Part shown: positions 1-8,255 of the stretch, one piece after another
How positions within the stretch are numbered: position 1 is the first letter of the stretch
Layout of the letters: every line of letters begins with the position of its first letter
NCBI GenBank assembly: GCA_002746295.2
Contig: NVWS02000037.1
Coordinates: forward strand, 1-51,469
Reading direction: 5' to 3'
Length of the DNA: 51,469 nucleotides
From: Zetaproteobacteria bacterium
GTDB taxonomy: Bacteria; Pseudomonadota; Zetaproteobacteria; Mariprofundales; Mariprofundaceae
The notes under the pieces: generated by a model
What the model saw: the letters and a program-made list of their open reading frames with translations, nothing else
The model's database searches: none
What the model was told of the DNA's origin: nothing
Position numbers and translations under genes: made by a program

Positions 1-918
1 AGTGTCAATCCGATTGACACCAAGTTGCGCGCCAAAGGCTTATATTTTCCTGATGCCTACCCTAGCGTGTTGGGCTGTGATGCAGCAGGTGTGGTGGAAG
101 CTGTGGGGGAGGATGTGACGCAGTTTCAGGGCGGTGATCCTGTGTATTATTGTTATGGTGGTTTAGGGCAACGCTTGAATGAACAAAGCGCAGGGAACTA
201 TGCGGAGTATGCGCTTGTGCCTGAATATTTTTTGGCATCGAAACCCGAATCCTTGGGTTATTTGCAAGCGGCGGCTGCGCCATTGGTCTTGATTACAGCT
301 TGGGAAGCCTTGTTTGATCGTGCGCGTGTTCGTTCAGGGCAAAAAGTGTTTATTCAGGGTGGCACAGGTGGCGTGGGTCATGTTGCTATTCAACTGGCAA
401 AAATTGCAGGTTGTGAGGTAGCGACAACTGCCAGCAGTGAAGCCAAAGCCAAGTTTGTACGTGAACTGGGTGCTGATTGTGTGATTGATTATCATCATGA
501 AAATATTGAACAAGCCTTGTTGGCTTGGACGGATGAACAAGGCGTGGATGTGGTGTTTGATACAGTGGATAGCAGCAATATCAACGAATTGATTCCTGCC
601 ATGGATCATTATGGTCAATATGTCAGCCTCTTGCAGTTGCCTGATGATGTGGATTATAAAGCCTTGCGCTTAAAAAATATTTCACTATCCCAAGAGCTGA
701 TGTTGACACCGATGCTCTTTGACTTGAAAGCGGATGCACAGCGGCAAGCCTCTATTTTAGAACAGTGCGGGCAATTCATGGATGAAGGGCAGTTGAACGT
801 GCATGTTTCAAAAATACTAGCTCTTGAAGAAGTCGCTCAAGCGCATGATTTGATTGAAGAAGGGCATACACAAGGAAAAATAGTCTTGGCCATTGCTGGT
901 GATGAAGCAGTTGAATAG
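1..918 (+). CDS. Zinc-independent quinone oxidoreductase / MDR-family alcohol dehydrogenase, 5' truncated by window edge
   Basis: The reading frame is open from base 1 (SVNPIDTKLRAKG...), so the N-terminus lies outside the window and the apparent TTG start at 25 is not real. The fragment has the MDR fold: a GroES-like part with VLGCDAAGVVEAVG, then a Rossmann domain with the nucleotide-binding motif GGTGGVGHVAIQLAK and the family-typical ELGADCVIDY. I see no catalytic zinc cysteines, so it is more like NADPH:quinone oxidoreductase than a zinc alcohol dehydrogenase. Such enzymes reduce quinones or enals with NAD(P)H in the cytoplasm. The substrate cannot be told. It ends 12 bases before the ABC permease gene and may be co-transcribed with it. 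Confidence 0.85.
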   Translation, partial: SVNPIDTKLRAKGLYFPDAYPSVLGCDAAGVVEAVGEDVTQFQGGDPVYYCYGGLGQRLNEQSAGNYAEYALVPEYFLASKPESLGYLQAAAAPLVLITAWEALFDRARVRSGQKVFIQGGTGGVGHVAIQLAKIAGCEVATTASSEAKAKFVRELGADCVIDYHHENIEQALLAWTDEQGVDVVFDTVDSSNINELIPAMDHYGQYVSLLQLPDDVDYKALRLKNISLSQELMLTPMLFDLKADAQRQASILEQCGQFMDEGQLNVHVSKILALEEVAQAHDLIEEGHTQGKIVLAIAGDEAVE

Positions 919-930
919 TTTTTTATTGGT

Positions 931-1908
931 ATGAAAGCTTACGCACTGAAACGCTTATTGGGCATGATTCCCCTGTTGTTGGGCATCACCATGATTTCCT
1001 TTGCCATGATGCACCTCGCCCCTGGTGAACCTGCGGTAACAGGGCAAGCCTTTAATCCCAAGGTATCCTCGCAAGATATTGAACGTCTGCGTGCTTATTA
1101 TGGTTTGGATCAACCACTTTATGAGCAATATTGGCATTGGCTGAAACGTCTGGCCGTGCTGGATTTTGGCGAATCCTTTTCGGACGATCATCGTCCTGTC
1201 TTGGATAAAGTCATGGAGCGTTTGCCTGTTACGTTATGGATTAACATCTTGGCGATGGCAATGATTCTTTTGGTGGCGATTCCGATTGGTGTGTTGAGTG
1301 CGGTGCGGCAAGGTTCTTGGCTGGATCGTGGTTTGACGGTGTTTGTGTTCCTTGCCTTTGCCATGCCATCGTTTTGGCTGGGTTTATTGTTGATGATATC
1401 CTTGGGTGTCAACTTAAATTGGTTGCCGATTTCGGGTATTCATGATTATAGCTGGCAACAAATGAGTTTTTGGCAGCAGCAAGCAGATTTTTTCAAACAT
1501 TTGATCTTACCTGTGTTTATTTCTGCCATTGGTGGTCTGGCAGGCATGAGCCGCTTTATGCGTACAGGCATGTTGGAAGTGATTCGCGCCGATTATATCA
1601 CCACCGCACGGGCAATGGGCGTGCCTGAAGGATCCATTCGTTATCGTTTGGCATTGAAAAATGCGATTCTTCCTGTGATTACACTCTTGGGTTTATCCAT
1701 TCCTGGATTGATAGGTGGTTCTGTTATTGTGGAGTATTTGTTTTCATTACCGGGCATGGGGCGTTTGTTTTATGAGGCGATTTTAGCGCGGGATTATACC
1801 GTGGTGATGGGCATTACGGTGATGGGAGCAGTGTTGACCTTATTGGGCAACTTTTTCGCGGACCTGTCCTATGCTTGGGCTGATCCACGCATTCGGCATC
1901 GTGCTTAA
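931..1908 (+). CDS. Peptide/nickel-type ABC transporter permease, DppB/OppB family
   Basis: This 325-residue inner-membrane protein is collinear with DppB/OppB permeases. It begins with a transmembrane helix (LLGMIPLLLGITMISFAMM), followed by a periplasmic loop containing the typical LRAYYGLDQPLYEQYWHWL, then about five more helices. The ATPase-coupling EAA loop is visible as DYITTARAMGVPEGSI, followed by NAILPVITLLGLSIPGLIGGSVIVE. With the DppC-like gene at 2338 it would form the membrane channel of an oligopeptide or dipeptide importer. The ATPase and binding protein are not in the window. A small unrelated gene separates it from its partner, which is unusual because dppB and dppC normally abut. 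Confidence 0.9.
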   Translation: MKAYALKRLLGMIPLLLGITMISFAMMHLAPGEPAVTGQAFNPKVSSQDIERLRAYYGLDQPLYEQYWHWLKRLAVLDFGESFSDDHRPVLDKVMERLPVTLWINILAMAMILLVAIPIGVLSAVRQGSWLDRGLTVFVFLAFAMPSFWLGLLLMISLGVNLNWLPISGIHDYSWQQMSFWQQQADFFKHLILPVFISAIGGLAGMSRFMRTGMLEVIRADYITTARAMGVPEGSIRYRLALKNAILPVITLLGLSIPGLIGGSVIVEYLFSLPGMGRLFYEAILARDYTVVMGITVMGAVLTLLGNFFADLSYAWADPRIRHRA

Positions 1909-1923
1909 TATGGATGGGAGACA

Positions 1924-2337
1924 ATGATGATTTGGATTATTAAAATTGAAGTGATGTATTTTGAAGAACCTTGGAGCGTCACTATTGAGTTGGATTCTGA
2001 GACAGTACTTGATGATTTACATCGCATGATTCAAGCTGCTGTTGGCTTTGATAATGATCACATGTATGAATTTTATATTTCACGAAATGAACGAAGTGAA
2101 AGAAGAACAGTGTTTGATGATAATAATGGGCTTCTTTATACCACGCGGTTAAAAAGTATCTATCCCTTGGGAATAGGTAATAAATTCTATTATTTGTTTG
2201 ATTATGGCGATGATTGGTTGTTTAAAATTAGCAAAAGTAGAAAAAAAGAACAGCCAGCAAAAGAAGGCATAACATACCCACGCATCATGAGTGAAGTTGG
2301 AAGTAAACCAGAACAATACCCCAACTGGGATGAGTAA
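1924..2337 (+). CDS. Plasmid pRiA4b ORF-3-like family protein inserted between permease genes
   Basis: This 137-residue protein matches the pRiA4b ORF-3-like family by its overall pattern: a beta strand and helix at the N-terminus (WSVTIELDSETVLDDLHRMI), the segment GFDNDHMYEFYIS, and a C-terminal YLFDYGDDWLFKI. The family is of unknown biochemical function and is often found in mobile or accessory DNA. The start ATG at 1924 is preceded by GGGAG at a normal distance. It stops directly against the dppC-like ATG (TAAATG), so it is probably translated with the operon. It is visibly more A/T-rich than the permeases, which suggests a later insertion. Family assignment is from memory of motif pattern, not a search. 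Confidence 0.75.
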   Translation: MMIWIIKIEVMYFEEPWSVTIELDSETVLDDLHRMIQAAVGFDNDHMYEFYISRNERSERRTVFDDNNGLLYTTRLKSIYPLGIGNKFYYLFDYGDDWLFKISKSRKKEQPAKEGITYPRIMSEVGSKPEQYPNWDE

Positions 2338-3180
2338 ATGGCATGTAAAGGTTCAAGGTTGATAAAGCATATCAAACAACAACCCTTGATGTTATTGGGT
2401 GCTTTGATTGTGTTAAGTATTTCTTTTTTAGCGGTGTTGGCTCCTTGGCTTGCACCCTATGACCCCACGCATATTGATGTGCGTCAGATTTTGTTAGCAC
2501 CCTCATGGGAACACTGGTGTGGTACGGATACTTTAGGGCGCGATGTGTTTTCACGCATGTTGTACGGCGCTCGTATATCTTTAGCGGTGGGCTTTGTAGC
2601 CGTGGGTTTATCCATGTTGATTGGTGTGGCACTGGGTGCTTGGGTAGGTTATGCAGGCGGTAAAGTGGATACCATCATGATGCGCTTCACCGATATGGTG
2701 CTTTGTTTCCCCACTTTCTTTTTAATTTTAGCAGTAATTGCCTTTTTAGAGCCATCCATTTGGAATATTATGATTGTCATTGGTTTGACCTCATGGATGG
2801 GCGTGACGCGCTTGGTGCGGGCTGAATTTTTATCCTTAAAAGGTCGCGAGTTTATTTTGGCAGCCAAAAGCTTGGGGGTGTCTCCGCTACGTTTGATTTG
2901 GAAATATTTACTGCCCAATGCCATGGGACCCATCATGGTATCAGCGGTGTTGGGTGTGGCAGGTGCAGTATTGGTGGAATCAGGCTTGTCTTTTTTGGGC
3001 TTGGGTGTGCAACCGCCCGATCCATCGTGGGGTAATATTTTAACGGACGGTAAAGATAACATTCAACTGGCTTGGTGGTTATCACTTTACCCTGGTTTGG
3101 CGATTTTAATCACGGTATTGGGTTATAATTTACTGGGCGAAGGTTTACGCGATGTCTTTGACCCCAAGATGAAATCATAA
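2338..3180 (+). CDS. Peptide/nickel-type ABC transporter permease, DppC/OppC family
   Basis: This 280-residue permease has the DppC signature: an N-terminal cytoplasmic stretch and first helix (LMLLGALIVLSISFLAVLAP), the periplasmic APYDPTHID and HWCGTDTLGRDVFSRMLYGAR motifs, then five helices. The EAA coupling loop reads EFILAAKSLGVSPLRLIWKY, followed by the conserved ESGLSFLGLGVQPPDPSWG. It pairs with the DppB-like protein at 931 to form the channel of a peptide-type importer in the inner membrane. Its ATG follows the upstream TAA without a gap, and its stop overlaps the tadA start by one base (TAATG), so translation is likely coupled across all of these genes. Confidence 0.9.
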   Translation: MACKGSRLIKHIKQQPLMLLGALIVLSISFLAVLAPWLAPYDPTHIDVRQILLAPSWEHWCGTDTLGRDVFSRMLYGARISLAVGFVAVGLSMLIGVALGAWVGYAGGKVDTIMMRFTDMVLCFPTFFLILAVIAFLEPSIWNIMIVIGLTSWMGVTRLVRAEFLSLKGREFILAAKSLGVSPLRLIWKYLLPNAMGPIMVSAVLGVAGAVLVESGLSFLGLGVQPPDPSWGNILTDGKDNIQLAWWLSLYPGLAILITVLGYNLLGEGLRDVFDPKMKS

Positions 3181-3653
3181 TGTCTGAACGCTTGGATGAT
3201 GAAAATTACATGCGACAAGCCTTACAGCAGGCTGATTTGGCGGCAGCGCAAGGTGAAGTACCTGTGGGTGCAGTGCTGGTCTTGACTGATGGTCAGGTGT
3301 TTAAGGCTCATAATGCGCCGATTTCTCAACATGATGTGTCCGCCCATGCTGAAATTCAGGTGATGCGTGAAGCCTGCCAAAGCATAGGGAATTATCGTTT
3401 GCTTGGTGCGCAGTTGTTTGTCACCTTAGAGCCATGTTTGATGTGTGCGGGGGCGATGATTCATGCACGCATTCAGCGGTTGGTGTTTGCAGCATCTGAA
3501 CCCAAGACAGGCGCTGTGCATTCCTTGTATCAGGTGTTATCAGATACACGCTTGAATCATCAGCCCGAAGTGATCGGCGGTGTACTTCAAGAAGAAGCAT
3601 CCACACAATTAAAATATTTTTTTAAAGTAAGACGAAAAGAAAAAAAACGCTAA
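3180..3653 (+). CDS. tadA: tRNA-specific adenosine(34) deaminase TadA
   Basis: This 157-residue cytidine-deaminase-fold enzyme converts A34 of tRNA-Arg(ACG) to inosine, allowing the wobble decoding of CGU, CGC and CGA. The zinc site is complete: HAE at residues 56-58 (His ligand and catalytic Glu) and PCLMC at 85-89 (two Cys ligands). Length and the N-terminal MRQALQQADLA helix match the family. It is the last gene of a tightly packed group with the two ABC permeases, with which there is no obvious functional link. The C-terminus ends in a basic tail (VRRKEKKR). Confidence 0.95.
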   Translation: MSERLDDENYMRQALQQADLAAAQGEVPVGAVLVLTDGQVFKAHNAPISQHDVSAHAEIQVMREACQSIGNYRLLGAQLFVTLEPCLMCAGAMIHARIQRLVFAASEPKTGAVHSLYQVLSDTRLNHQPEVIGGVLQEEASTQLKYFFKVRRKEKKR

Positions 3654-3783
3654 TTTTATTTGAGTCTGCCCCCCTGTCACGCTGACAAAGTCAGTGATAA
3701 AGGTTTTTCATTGCCTCTGGGTGGTGCGTATTTGCTCAAGTGTGGCAAATATCGGTTTCTTAAGTCAAGCGCGTAAGATCAGT

Positions 3784-3811
3784 CAGTAATATACCTTACG
3801 AAATATTACTG
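3784..3811. promoter_or_regulatory. Perfect 9-bp inverted repeat upstream of the secreted-protein/OmpA pair (candidate operator or hairpin)
   Basis: CAGTAATAT at 3784-3792 is exactly mirrored by ATATTACTG at 3803-3811 with a 10-base spacer, about 70 bases before the start codon at 3882. The A/T-rich arms and two-turn geometry fit a dimeric repressor or activator site; a transcript hairpin is the alternative. A weaker hairpin with a T-run (CTGAC/GTCAG, 3682-3694) lies nearer tadA and may end that transcript. No regulator can be named. Confidence 0.45.
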
Positions 3812-3881
3812 TTATTGATGGTAGTATACGCCAAATATTGAATACTTAGGCTCAAAGAAATCATTCAAGGAGAGAAAAACA

Positions 3882-4127
3882 ATGAAGCAAGTCAGTTTAT
3901 ACCTTATTGCTATGTGTATGGCAGCAAGCACTGCAAGCGCGGCAAGTATTGAAGGTCGCACCGCCAGCATGGAATCACAGCTAAAAGGTAATCATGGTTA
4001 TCATGCAGAGTTAGCGCGTGAATTGGCAAGTATTGCCAGTGAAGAAAAATATCAACACGATACTGATGTTGGCAAAGCATTTATGCGCTTGGCTGAAGAA
4101 CATGCACAAAAGGCTGGGGGCAAATAA
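3882..4127 (+). CDS. Small secreted/periplasmic protein of unknown function
   Basis: This 81-residue protein has a clear Sec signal peptide (basic MKQ, hydrophobic VSLYLIAMCMAAST, cleavage expected after ASA near residue 20). The mature part is about 60 residues, charged and probably helical, with repeated E/H/A-rich segments (HAELARELASIASEEKYQHD). I do not recognise a family. The ribosome-binding site AAGGAGAG is well placed. The stop codon overlaps the start of the following OmpA-domain lipoprotein gene by one base, so the two are almost certainly co-translated. The mature helix resembles in style the N-terminal helical part of that neighbour, suggesting the two act together in the cell envelope; this is inference. 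Confidence 0.7.
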   Translation: MKQVSLYLIAMCMAASTASAASIEGRTASMESQLKGNHGYHAELARELASIASEEKYQHDTDVGKAFMRLAEEHAQKAGGK

Positions 4128-4879
4128 TGAAAAAGATTCTATTACTTGCTGCTTTTACATCCATGACAGCCTGTTCAGCTCACTTGCCAAGCACACACAT
4201 TAGTGATTTGGATGAAGTTCGCGCCGCTATTCAAACGTCCAAGGATGCGGGTGCTGAAAAATGCGCACCTAAATCGCAAGCCAAAGCTGTGGCTGCGATG
4301 TATCAAGCGGCGCATGAAATCACTGATGAAGCTGGTTACCACCCTGAAGAAGATGCGGATCTTATTACCAGCGCCTTAAAATATGCCCAGCAAGCGCGTG
4401 ATGAAGCAAAAAACAATTGTGCTAAACCCAAGCCAGTGCTTGTTGTAATACCTAAGCCTATCGTGCGCTATGTAAAACCTGCCCCTATGGTGATGAAGCC
4501 TAAGCCTGTTGTGAAAGTGCCTGTCAAACCTGTTGTTTTGGAAGTCATTGCATTGGAAGGTGTTTATTTTGCAAGCAGTAGCGCAGATTTAACCAGTGCA
4601 TCCAGTGCATCGCTAAACGATGCCGTAACAGTGCTTCAAAAACGCCCCGATATTCAGATTGAAATTGCCGCCTATACCGATAGTCGAGGAAAAAATTCCT
4701 ATAATTTGGCATTATCCAAGCTTCGCGCACATAGTGTGATGAATTATTTTACATCGCATGGTATCAAAGCTTCTCGTCTAAGCTCTCAGGGTTATGGTGA
4801 AATCAATCCTATTGCTGATAATGCCACACGTGAAGGTCGCGCTAAAAATCGTCGTGTTGAATTACATGTCATGAAATAA
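4127..4879 (+). CDS. OmpA-family peptidoglycan-associated outer-membrane lipoprotein with helical N-terminal domain
   Basis: This 250-residue protein starts with a lipoprotein signal peptide whose lipobox places the lipidated cysteine at residue 16 (TAC-S). Residues about 25-95 form a helical, DUF4398-like region (DEVRAAIQTSKDAGAEKC, ADLITSALKYAQQARDEAK). A Pro/Lys/Val-rich linker (about 97-138) follows, then a C-terminal OmpA domain (about 144-250) with VYFASSSADLTSAS, AYTDSRGKNSYNLALSKLRA and NRRVELHV, which bind peptidoglycan. It probably tethers the outer membrane to the cell wall. The DUF4398 label is tentative; the OmpA domain and lipobox are clear. A good terminator follows. Confidence 0.88.
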   Translation: MKKILLLAAFTSMTACSAHLPSTHISDLDEVRAAIQTSKDAGAEKCAPKSQAKAVAAMYQAAHEITDEAGYHPEEDADLITSALKYAQQARDEAKNNCAKPKPVLVVIPKPIVRYVKPAPMVMKPKPVVKVPVKPVVLEVIALEGVYFASSSADLTSASSASLNDAVTVLQKRPDIQIEIAAYTDSRGKNSYNLALSKLRAHSVMNYFTSHGIKASRLSSQGYGEINPIADNATREGRAKNRRVELHVMK

Positions 4880-4904
4880 GTTTCTAATTTTTAGAACATC
4901 TTTG

Positions 4905-4936
4905 AAAGGTCTGTGAATCATTACAGACCTTTTTTT
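4905..4936 (+). terminator. Rho-independent terminator after the OmpA-like gene
   Basis: A perfect 10-bp stem (AAAGGTCTGT / ACAGACCTTT) with an 8-base loop is followed by a run of T. It lies 25 bases after the OmpA-like stop codon and separates that operon from thiI. Confidence 0.9.
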
Positions 4937-4971
4937 GTGCGCCTTGGATGTCGATAGGTTAAACTTCGGGC

Positions 4972-6132
4972 ATGCAAAAAATATTGATTCACTTCGCCGA
5001 GTTATCACTCAAAGGTAAAAACAAACGCTTCTTTGAAAAGAAGATGGTGGATAATTTAAAACGATTATTCAAACCTGCGCGCATCGTTCGCCAACATGAC
5101 CGCACCATTATGGAAATGGAACAGGTCGATGAAGCCATGCTTGATTATCTGGCATTGATTCCAGGCATCAGTAATTTTGCTTTGATGCATGAATCCGAAT
5201 CCACTTTGGAAGCCATGCGTACAGTTGCCATGCAAGTCATCGCTGAAAACCTTGGCGATGTGACAGACCAATCTTTTTGCGTTCGCTCCCGTCGCTCCGA
5301 TAAGCGTTTCCCCCTCACCAGTCCTGAATTAAACTATGAAGTGGGTGGTTTCCTCAAAAATCAACTGAATTTGAATGTTAATATCAAACACCCTGATTTT
5401 ATGCTGCATGTTGAAGTCGGTACAGAAGGCACGTTTATTTATACCGATAAGCGCAAAGGTGCTGGCGGTCTTCCTGTTGGTTCCTCAGGCAAGGGTGTGG
5501 TGCTTTTTTCAGGTGGTATTGATTCGCCTGTCGCTGCATACACGATGATGAAACGGGGTATGTCGGTCACCTTGGTGCATCTTTACAACAGCACCATCAA
5601 CCGTGATTTTACGAAAATCAAAAACTTAGCCAAGCAATTATCCTTGTATCAAGGACGTTTACGTTTGATTATGATTGATTTGGAAGAGTTTCAACGTCAT
5701 GCCATTGCGATGGTCCCTGATACCTACCGCATGATTATTTATAAACGCCAAATGATTCGCACTGCTGCTTTGGTCGCCGATGAAATCCAAGCCCATGCTT
5801 TGGTGACAGGTGATGCTTTGGGGCAGGTTGCCAGCCAAACCGTGGAAAACATTCATGCTATTTATGATGCCAGCCCACTGCCTTTGCTTTCACCTTTGAT
5901 TGGCTTTGATAAAGAAAACATCATTCTTGTTGGGCGAAAAATTGGCACATATCCCATTTCGATTGAAGAATATTGCGATATTTGTTCCTTTTTGATTGCC
6001 AAACATCCTGAAACACGGGGGAAAAAAGATAAAGTGGCTGAAATGGAAAGTTTACTTCCGATTGAAGGCTTGGATTGCCCACGTCAATCATTGGTGTTTA
6101 AAGCTGGTGTTGAGGTTGTTCGCAAGGCATGA
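4972..6132 (+). CDS. thiI: tRNA 4-thiouridine sulfurtransferase ThiI, short form without rhodanese domain
   Basis: This 386-residue enzyme adenylates U8 of tRNA and transfers sulfur to make s4U, and in some bacteria also feeds thiazole synthesis. An N-terminal ferredoxin-like and THUMP region (about 1-165; MQKILIHFAELSLKGKNKRFF, RSRRSDKRFPLTSPELN) is followed by the PP-loop ATPase with SGGIDSP at 180-186. The IEEYCDICS segment near 330 holds the conserved cysteine of the catalytic domain. The C-terminal rhodanese domain of the about 480-residue enterobacterial protein is absent, so sulfur must be delivered by a separate persulfide carrier, as in Bacillus-type ThiI. It overlaps cmoA by four bases (ATGA). 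Confidence 0.93.
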   Translation: MQKILIHFAELSLKGKNKRFFEKKMVDNLKRLFKPARIVRQHDRTIMEMEQVDEAMLDYLALIPGISNFALMHESESTLEAMRTVAMQVIAENLGDVTDQSFCVRSRRSDKRFPLTSPELNYEVGGFLKNQLNLNVNIKHPDFMLHVEVGTEGTFIYTDKRKGAGGLPVGSSGKGVVLFSGGIDSPVAAYTMMKRGMSVTLVHLYNSTINRDFTKIKNLAKQLSLYQGRLRLIMIDLEEFQRHAIAMVPDTYRMIIYKRQMIRTAALVADEIQAHALVTGDALGQVASQTVENIHAIYDASPLPLLSPLIGFDKENIILVGRKIGTYPISIEEYCDICSFLIAKHPETRGKKDKVAEMESLLPIEGLDCPRQSLVFKAGVEVVRKA

Positions 6133-6854
6133 AGCAAGATAAAATTTATGCGCAAGCCCATGCCAACTTGGGTTCATTTCGTTTTGACTCGCAAGTCACG
6201 GATGTTTTTGCTGATATGATTCAACGCTCCGTGCCTGGTTATGGTTTAAGTTTGGACATGCTTGCCGTGATTGCCACTGAATATGCACAAGAAAACAGTC
6301 AGATTTATGACTTGGGTTGCTCTTTGGGGGCATCAACATTGGCGATATGTCACGGTATTCAGGTTCAGGGTTGCAACATCATCGGGGTTGATAATGCTCC
6401 CGCAATGATTGCTCAGTGCCAGAGCTATATTGATGCCGATCACAGTTGTTCATCCATCCAACTTCAATGTGCCGATATTCAAGATGTGGTGATTGAAAAT
6501 GCTTCCATGGTGGTGCTGAATTTTACGCTACAATTTATACCCGTGGAAAAACGTCAAGCCTTACTGACACGTATTGCCCAAGGTTTACGCAAAGGCGGTG
6601 TATTGATTTTATCCGAAAAAATTCGCTTTGAAGATGAAAATGAAAATCATCGTCAAATTGCCTTACATGAAGGGTTTAAACGTTCACAAGGTTATTCAGA
6701 CATTGAAATTAGCCAAAAACGCCAAGCCTTGGAACAAGTGCTTATCCCCGAAACATTGAAAATACACCACCAACGCTTGCATGATGCTGGTTTTCAGCAC
6801 AGCCAAACATGGTTTCAATGTTTTAATTTTACATCCATATTGGCATTCAAATGA
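6129..6854 (+). CDS. cmoA: Carboxy-S-adenosyl-L-methionine synthase CmoA
   Basis: This 241-residue SAM-dependent enzyme makes carboxy-SAM from SAM and prephenate, the donor for 5-oxyacetyluridine (cmo5U34) in tRNA. The characteristic N-terminus QDKIYAQAHANLGSFRFDSQV and the SAM motif YDLGCSLGAST are present, followed by LILSEKIRFED and the C-terminal WFQCFNFTSILA. It overlaps both thiI and cmoB by four bases, so the three are a translationally coupled tRNA-modification operon. Length agrees with the E. coli protein. Confidence 0.95.
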   Translation: MKQDKIYAQAHANLGSFRFDSQVTDVFADMIQRSVPGYGLSLDMLAVIATEYAQENSQIYDLGCSLGASTLAICHGIQVQGCNIIGVDNAPAMIAQCQSYIDADHSCSSIQLQCADIQDVVIENASMVVLNFTLQFIPVEKRQALLTRIAQGLRKGGVLILSEKIRFEDENENHRQIALHEGFKRSQGYSDIEISQKRQALEQVLIPETLKIHHQRLHDAGFQHSQTWFQCFNFTSILAFK

Positions 6855-7843
6855 ACGATTATCGTGACCACGAACGAGAAAACATCAAAGATATACTTCA
6901 AAGGATGCCAGAATTTAAATCTCATGCCTGTGAGTTATTGCAATTATTTGATAGAGGTTGGGAAAAAATTCAACGGCATGGTGATTTGCAGCGTTGGCAA
7001 ACAGGCTTTTATGCTTTGCCTCAAGTCACGCCGTCATCCATAGACTTCAATACCGATAGGGTGCGTATCGGTAGGGCAAGTGATACGGAACAAAGTCAAG
7101 CATCTATCACGTCATCTTTGCAAGCCATGCACCCGTGGCGCAAAGGACCTTTTGACATCTTTGGTGTCCATATTGATACAGAATGGCGATCCGATTGGAA
7201 GTGGCAACGGGTTCAACCGCATCTTTCACCCTTACAAGGGCGAAATATTTTAGATGTCGGTTGTGGTTCGGGCTACCATATATGGCGGATGTTAGGGGAG
7301 GGCGCAAGTTTTGTCTTGGGTATTGACCCCACGCCTCTTTTCTCCATGCATTTTGCCACCGTTAAACAGTATCAGCCCCATGCCCCTGCTTATTTATTGC
7401 CCGTTGGCATTGATGATATGCCTGAACGCATGCATAATTTTGATACAGTCTTCTCAATGGGCATTTTGTACCACAGAAGGTCACCCTTGGATCATTTAAG
7501 TCAGCTCAAGGACTTGTTGCGCCAAGGTGGTGAATTGGTCTTGGAAACGTTGATTGTGGATGGTGATGAAAACACCTGCCTCATACCCAAAGGTCGCTAT
7601 GCCAAAATGCGAAATGTGTGGTTTATCCCATCCATTGCTATGCTCGCGGTGTGGTTGAAACGTTGTGGGTTTAAAAACATTCGTTGCGTGGATGTTGCTG
7701 TCACCAGTACCGATGAACAACGCAGCACCGATTGGATGCAATTTGAATCTTTAAGTAATTTTCTCAATCCCGATGATGCAAGCCAAACCATCGAAGCTTA
7801 TCCAGCCCCCAAGCGGGCAGTTTTTATTGCTGAAAGTATTTAA
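6851..7843 (+). CDS. cmoB: tRNA U34 carboxymethyltransferase CmoB
   Basis: This 330-residue enzyme transfers the carboxymethyl group from carboxy-SAM to 5-hydroxyuridine at tRNA position 34, producing cmo5U. It carries the methyltransferase motif ILDVGCGSGYHIWRMLGEGA, an upstream segment KGPFDIFGVHIDTEWRSDWKW that is diagnostic for CmoB, and the C-terminal STDWMQFESLSNFLNP. It follows cmoA with a four-base overlap. The combination lets one tRNA read several synonymous codons. The gene converges on yciH, 33 bases away. Confidence 0.95.
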   Translation: MNDYRDHERENIKDILQRMPEFKSHACELLQLFDRGWEKIQRHGDLQRWQTGFYALPQVTPSSIDFNTDRVRIGRASDTEQSQASITSSLQAMHPWRKGPFDIFGVHIDTEWRSDWKWQRVQPHLSPLQGRNILDVGCGSGYHIWRMLGEGASFVLGIDPTPLFSMHFATVKQYQPHAPAYLLPVGIDDMPERMHNFDTVFSMGILYHRRSPLDHLSQLKDLLRQGGELVLETLIVDGDENTCLIPKGRYAKMRNVWFIPSIAMLAVWLKRCGFKNIRCVDVAVTSTDEQRSTDWMQFESLSNFLNPDDASQTIEAYPAPKRAVFIAESI

Positions 7844-7876
7844 ACACAGATGTTACGCCGCTGATAAAAAACATGA

Positions 7877-8242
7877 CTACCCCCCTGCCAATTTTGCCTT
7901 CACCCCTTCTTTTTCAAGCAGCACAAGCAATTTCTCACGGTGATCCCCTTGAATTTCAATGCAACCCCCTTTCACTGCTCCACCTGTACCCAGTTGGGCT
8001 TTAAGTTTCTTATGCAATGCTTTCAGTTCAAGTGTATTCAGGGATAAGCCTTCAATCACACAGACACTTTTACCACCCCGTCCTTTGCTTTCACGGCGAA
8101 TGCGCACGCCCTGTTTGGCTGGGTTTTTAATGCCTTGAGAGGGTGATTTCTGTGGTATTTTCCGTTTCTTTCGCGTGTTCGGCATGGTCTTGCCAATTTG
8201 CCCATCTTCACTGGAGTACACCAAGCGCCGATCATTGTTCAT
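7877..8242 (-). CDS. yciH: SUI1/eIF1-like translation factor YciH
   Basis: This 121-residue protein has the SUI1/eIF1 fold, which helps monitor start-codon selection on the 30S subunit. The C-terminal core KGRGGKSVCVIEGLSLNTLELKAL, LGTGGAVKGGCIEIQGDHREKL is the SUI1 signature, and the N-terminus RLVYSSEDGQIG matches YciH proteins. The start at 8242 (MNNDRRLVYSS) was preferred over an upstream in-frame ATG because it matches the family N-terminus and is preceded by GGAG at a good distance. It lies 13 bases downstream of smpB in the same direction. Confidence 0.9.
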   Translation of the reverse strand: MNNDRRLVYSSEDGQIGKTMPNTRKKRKIPQKSPSQGIKNPAKQGVRIRRESKGRGGKSVCVIEGLSLNTLELKALHKKLKAQLGTGGAVKGGCIEIQGDHREKLLVLLEKEGVKAKLAGG

Positions 8243-8255
8243 GATGCTTGCTCCA

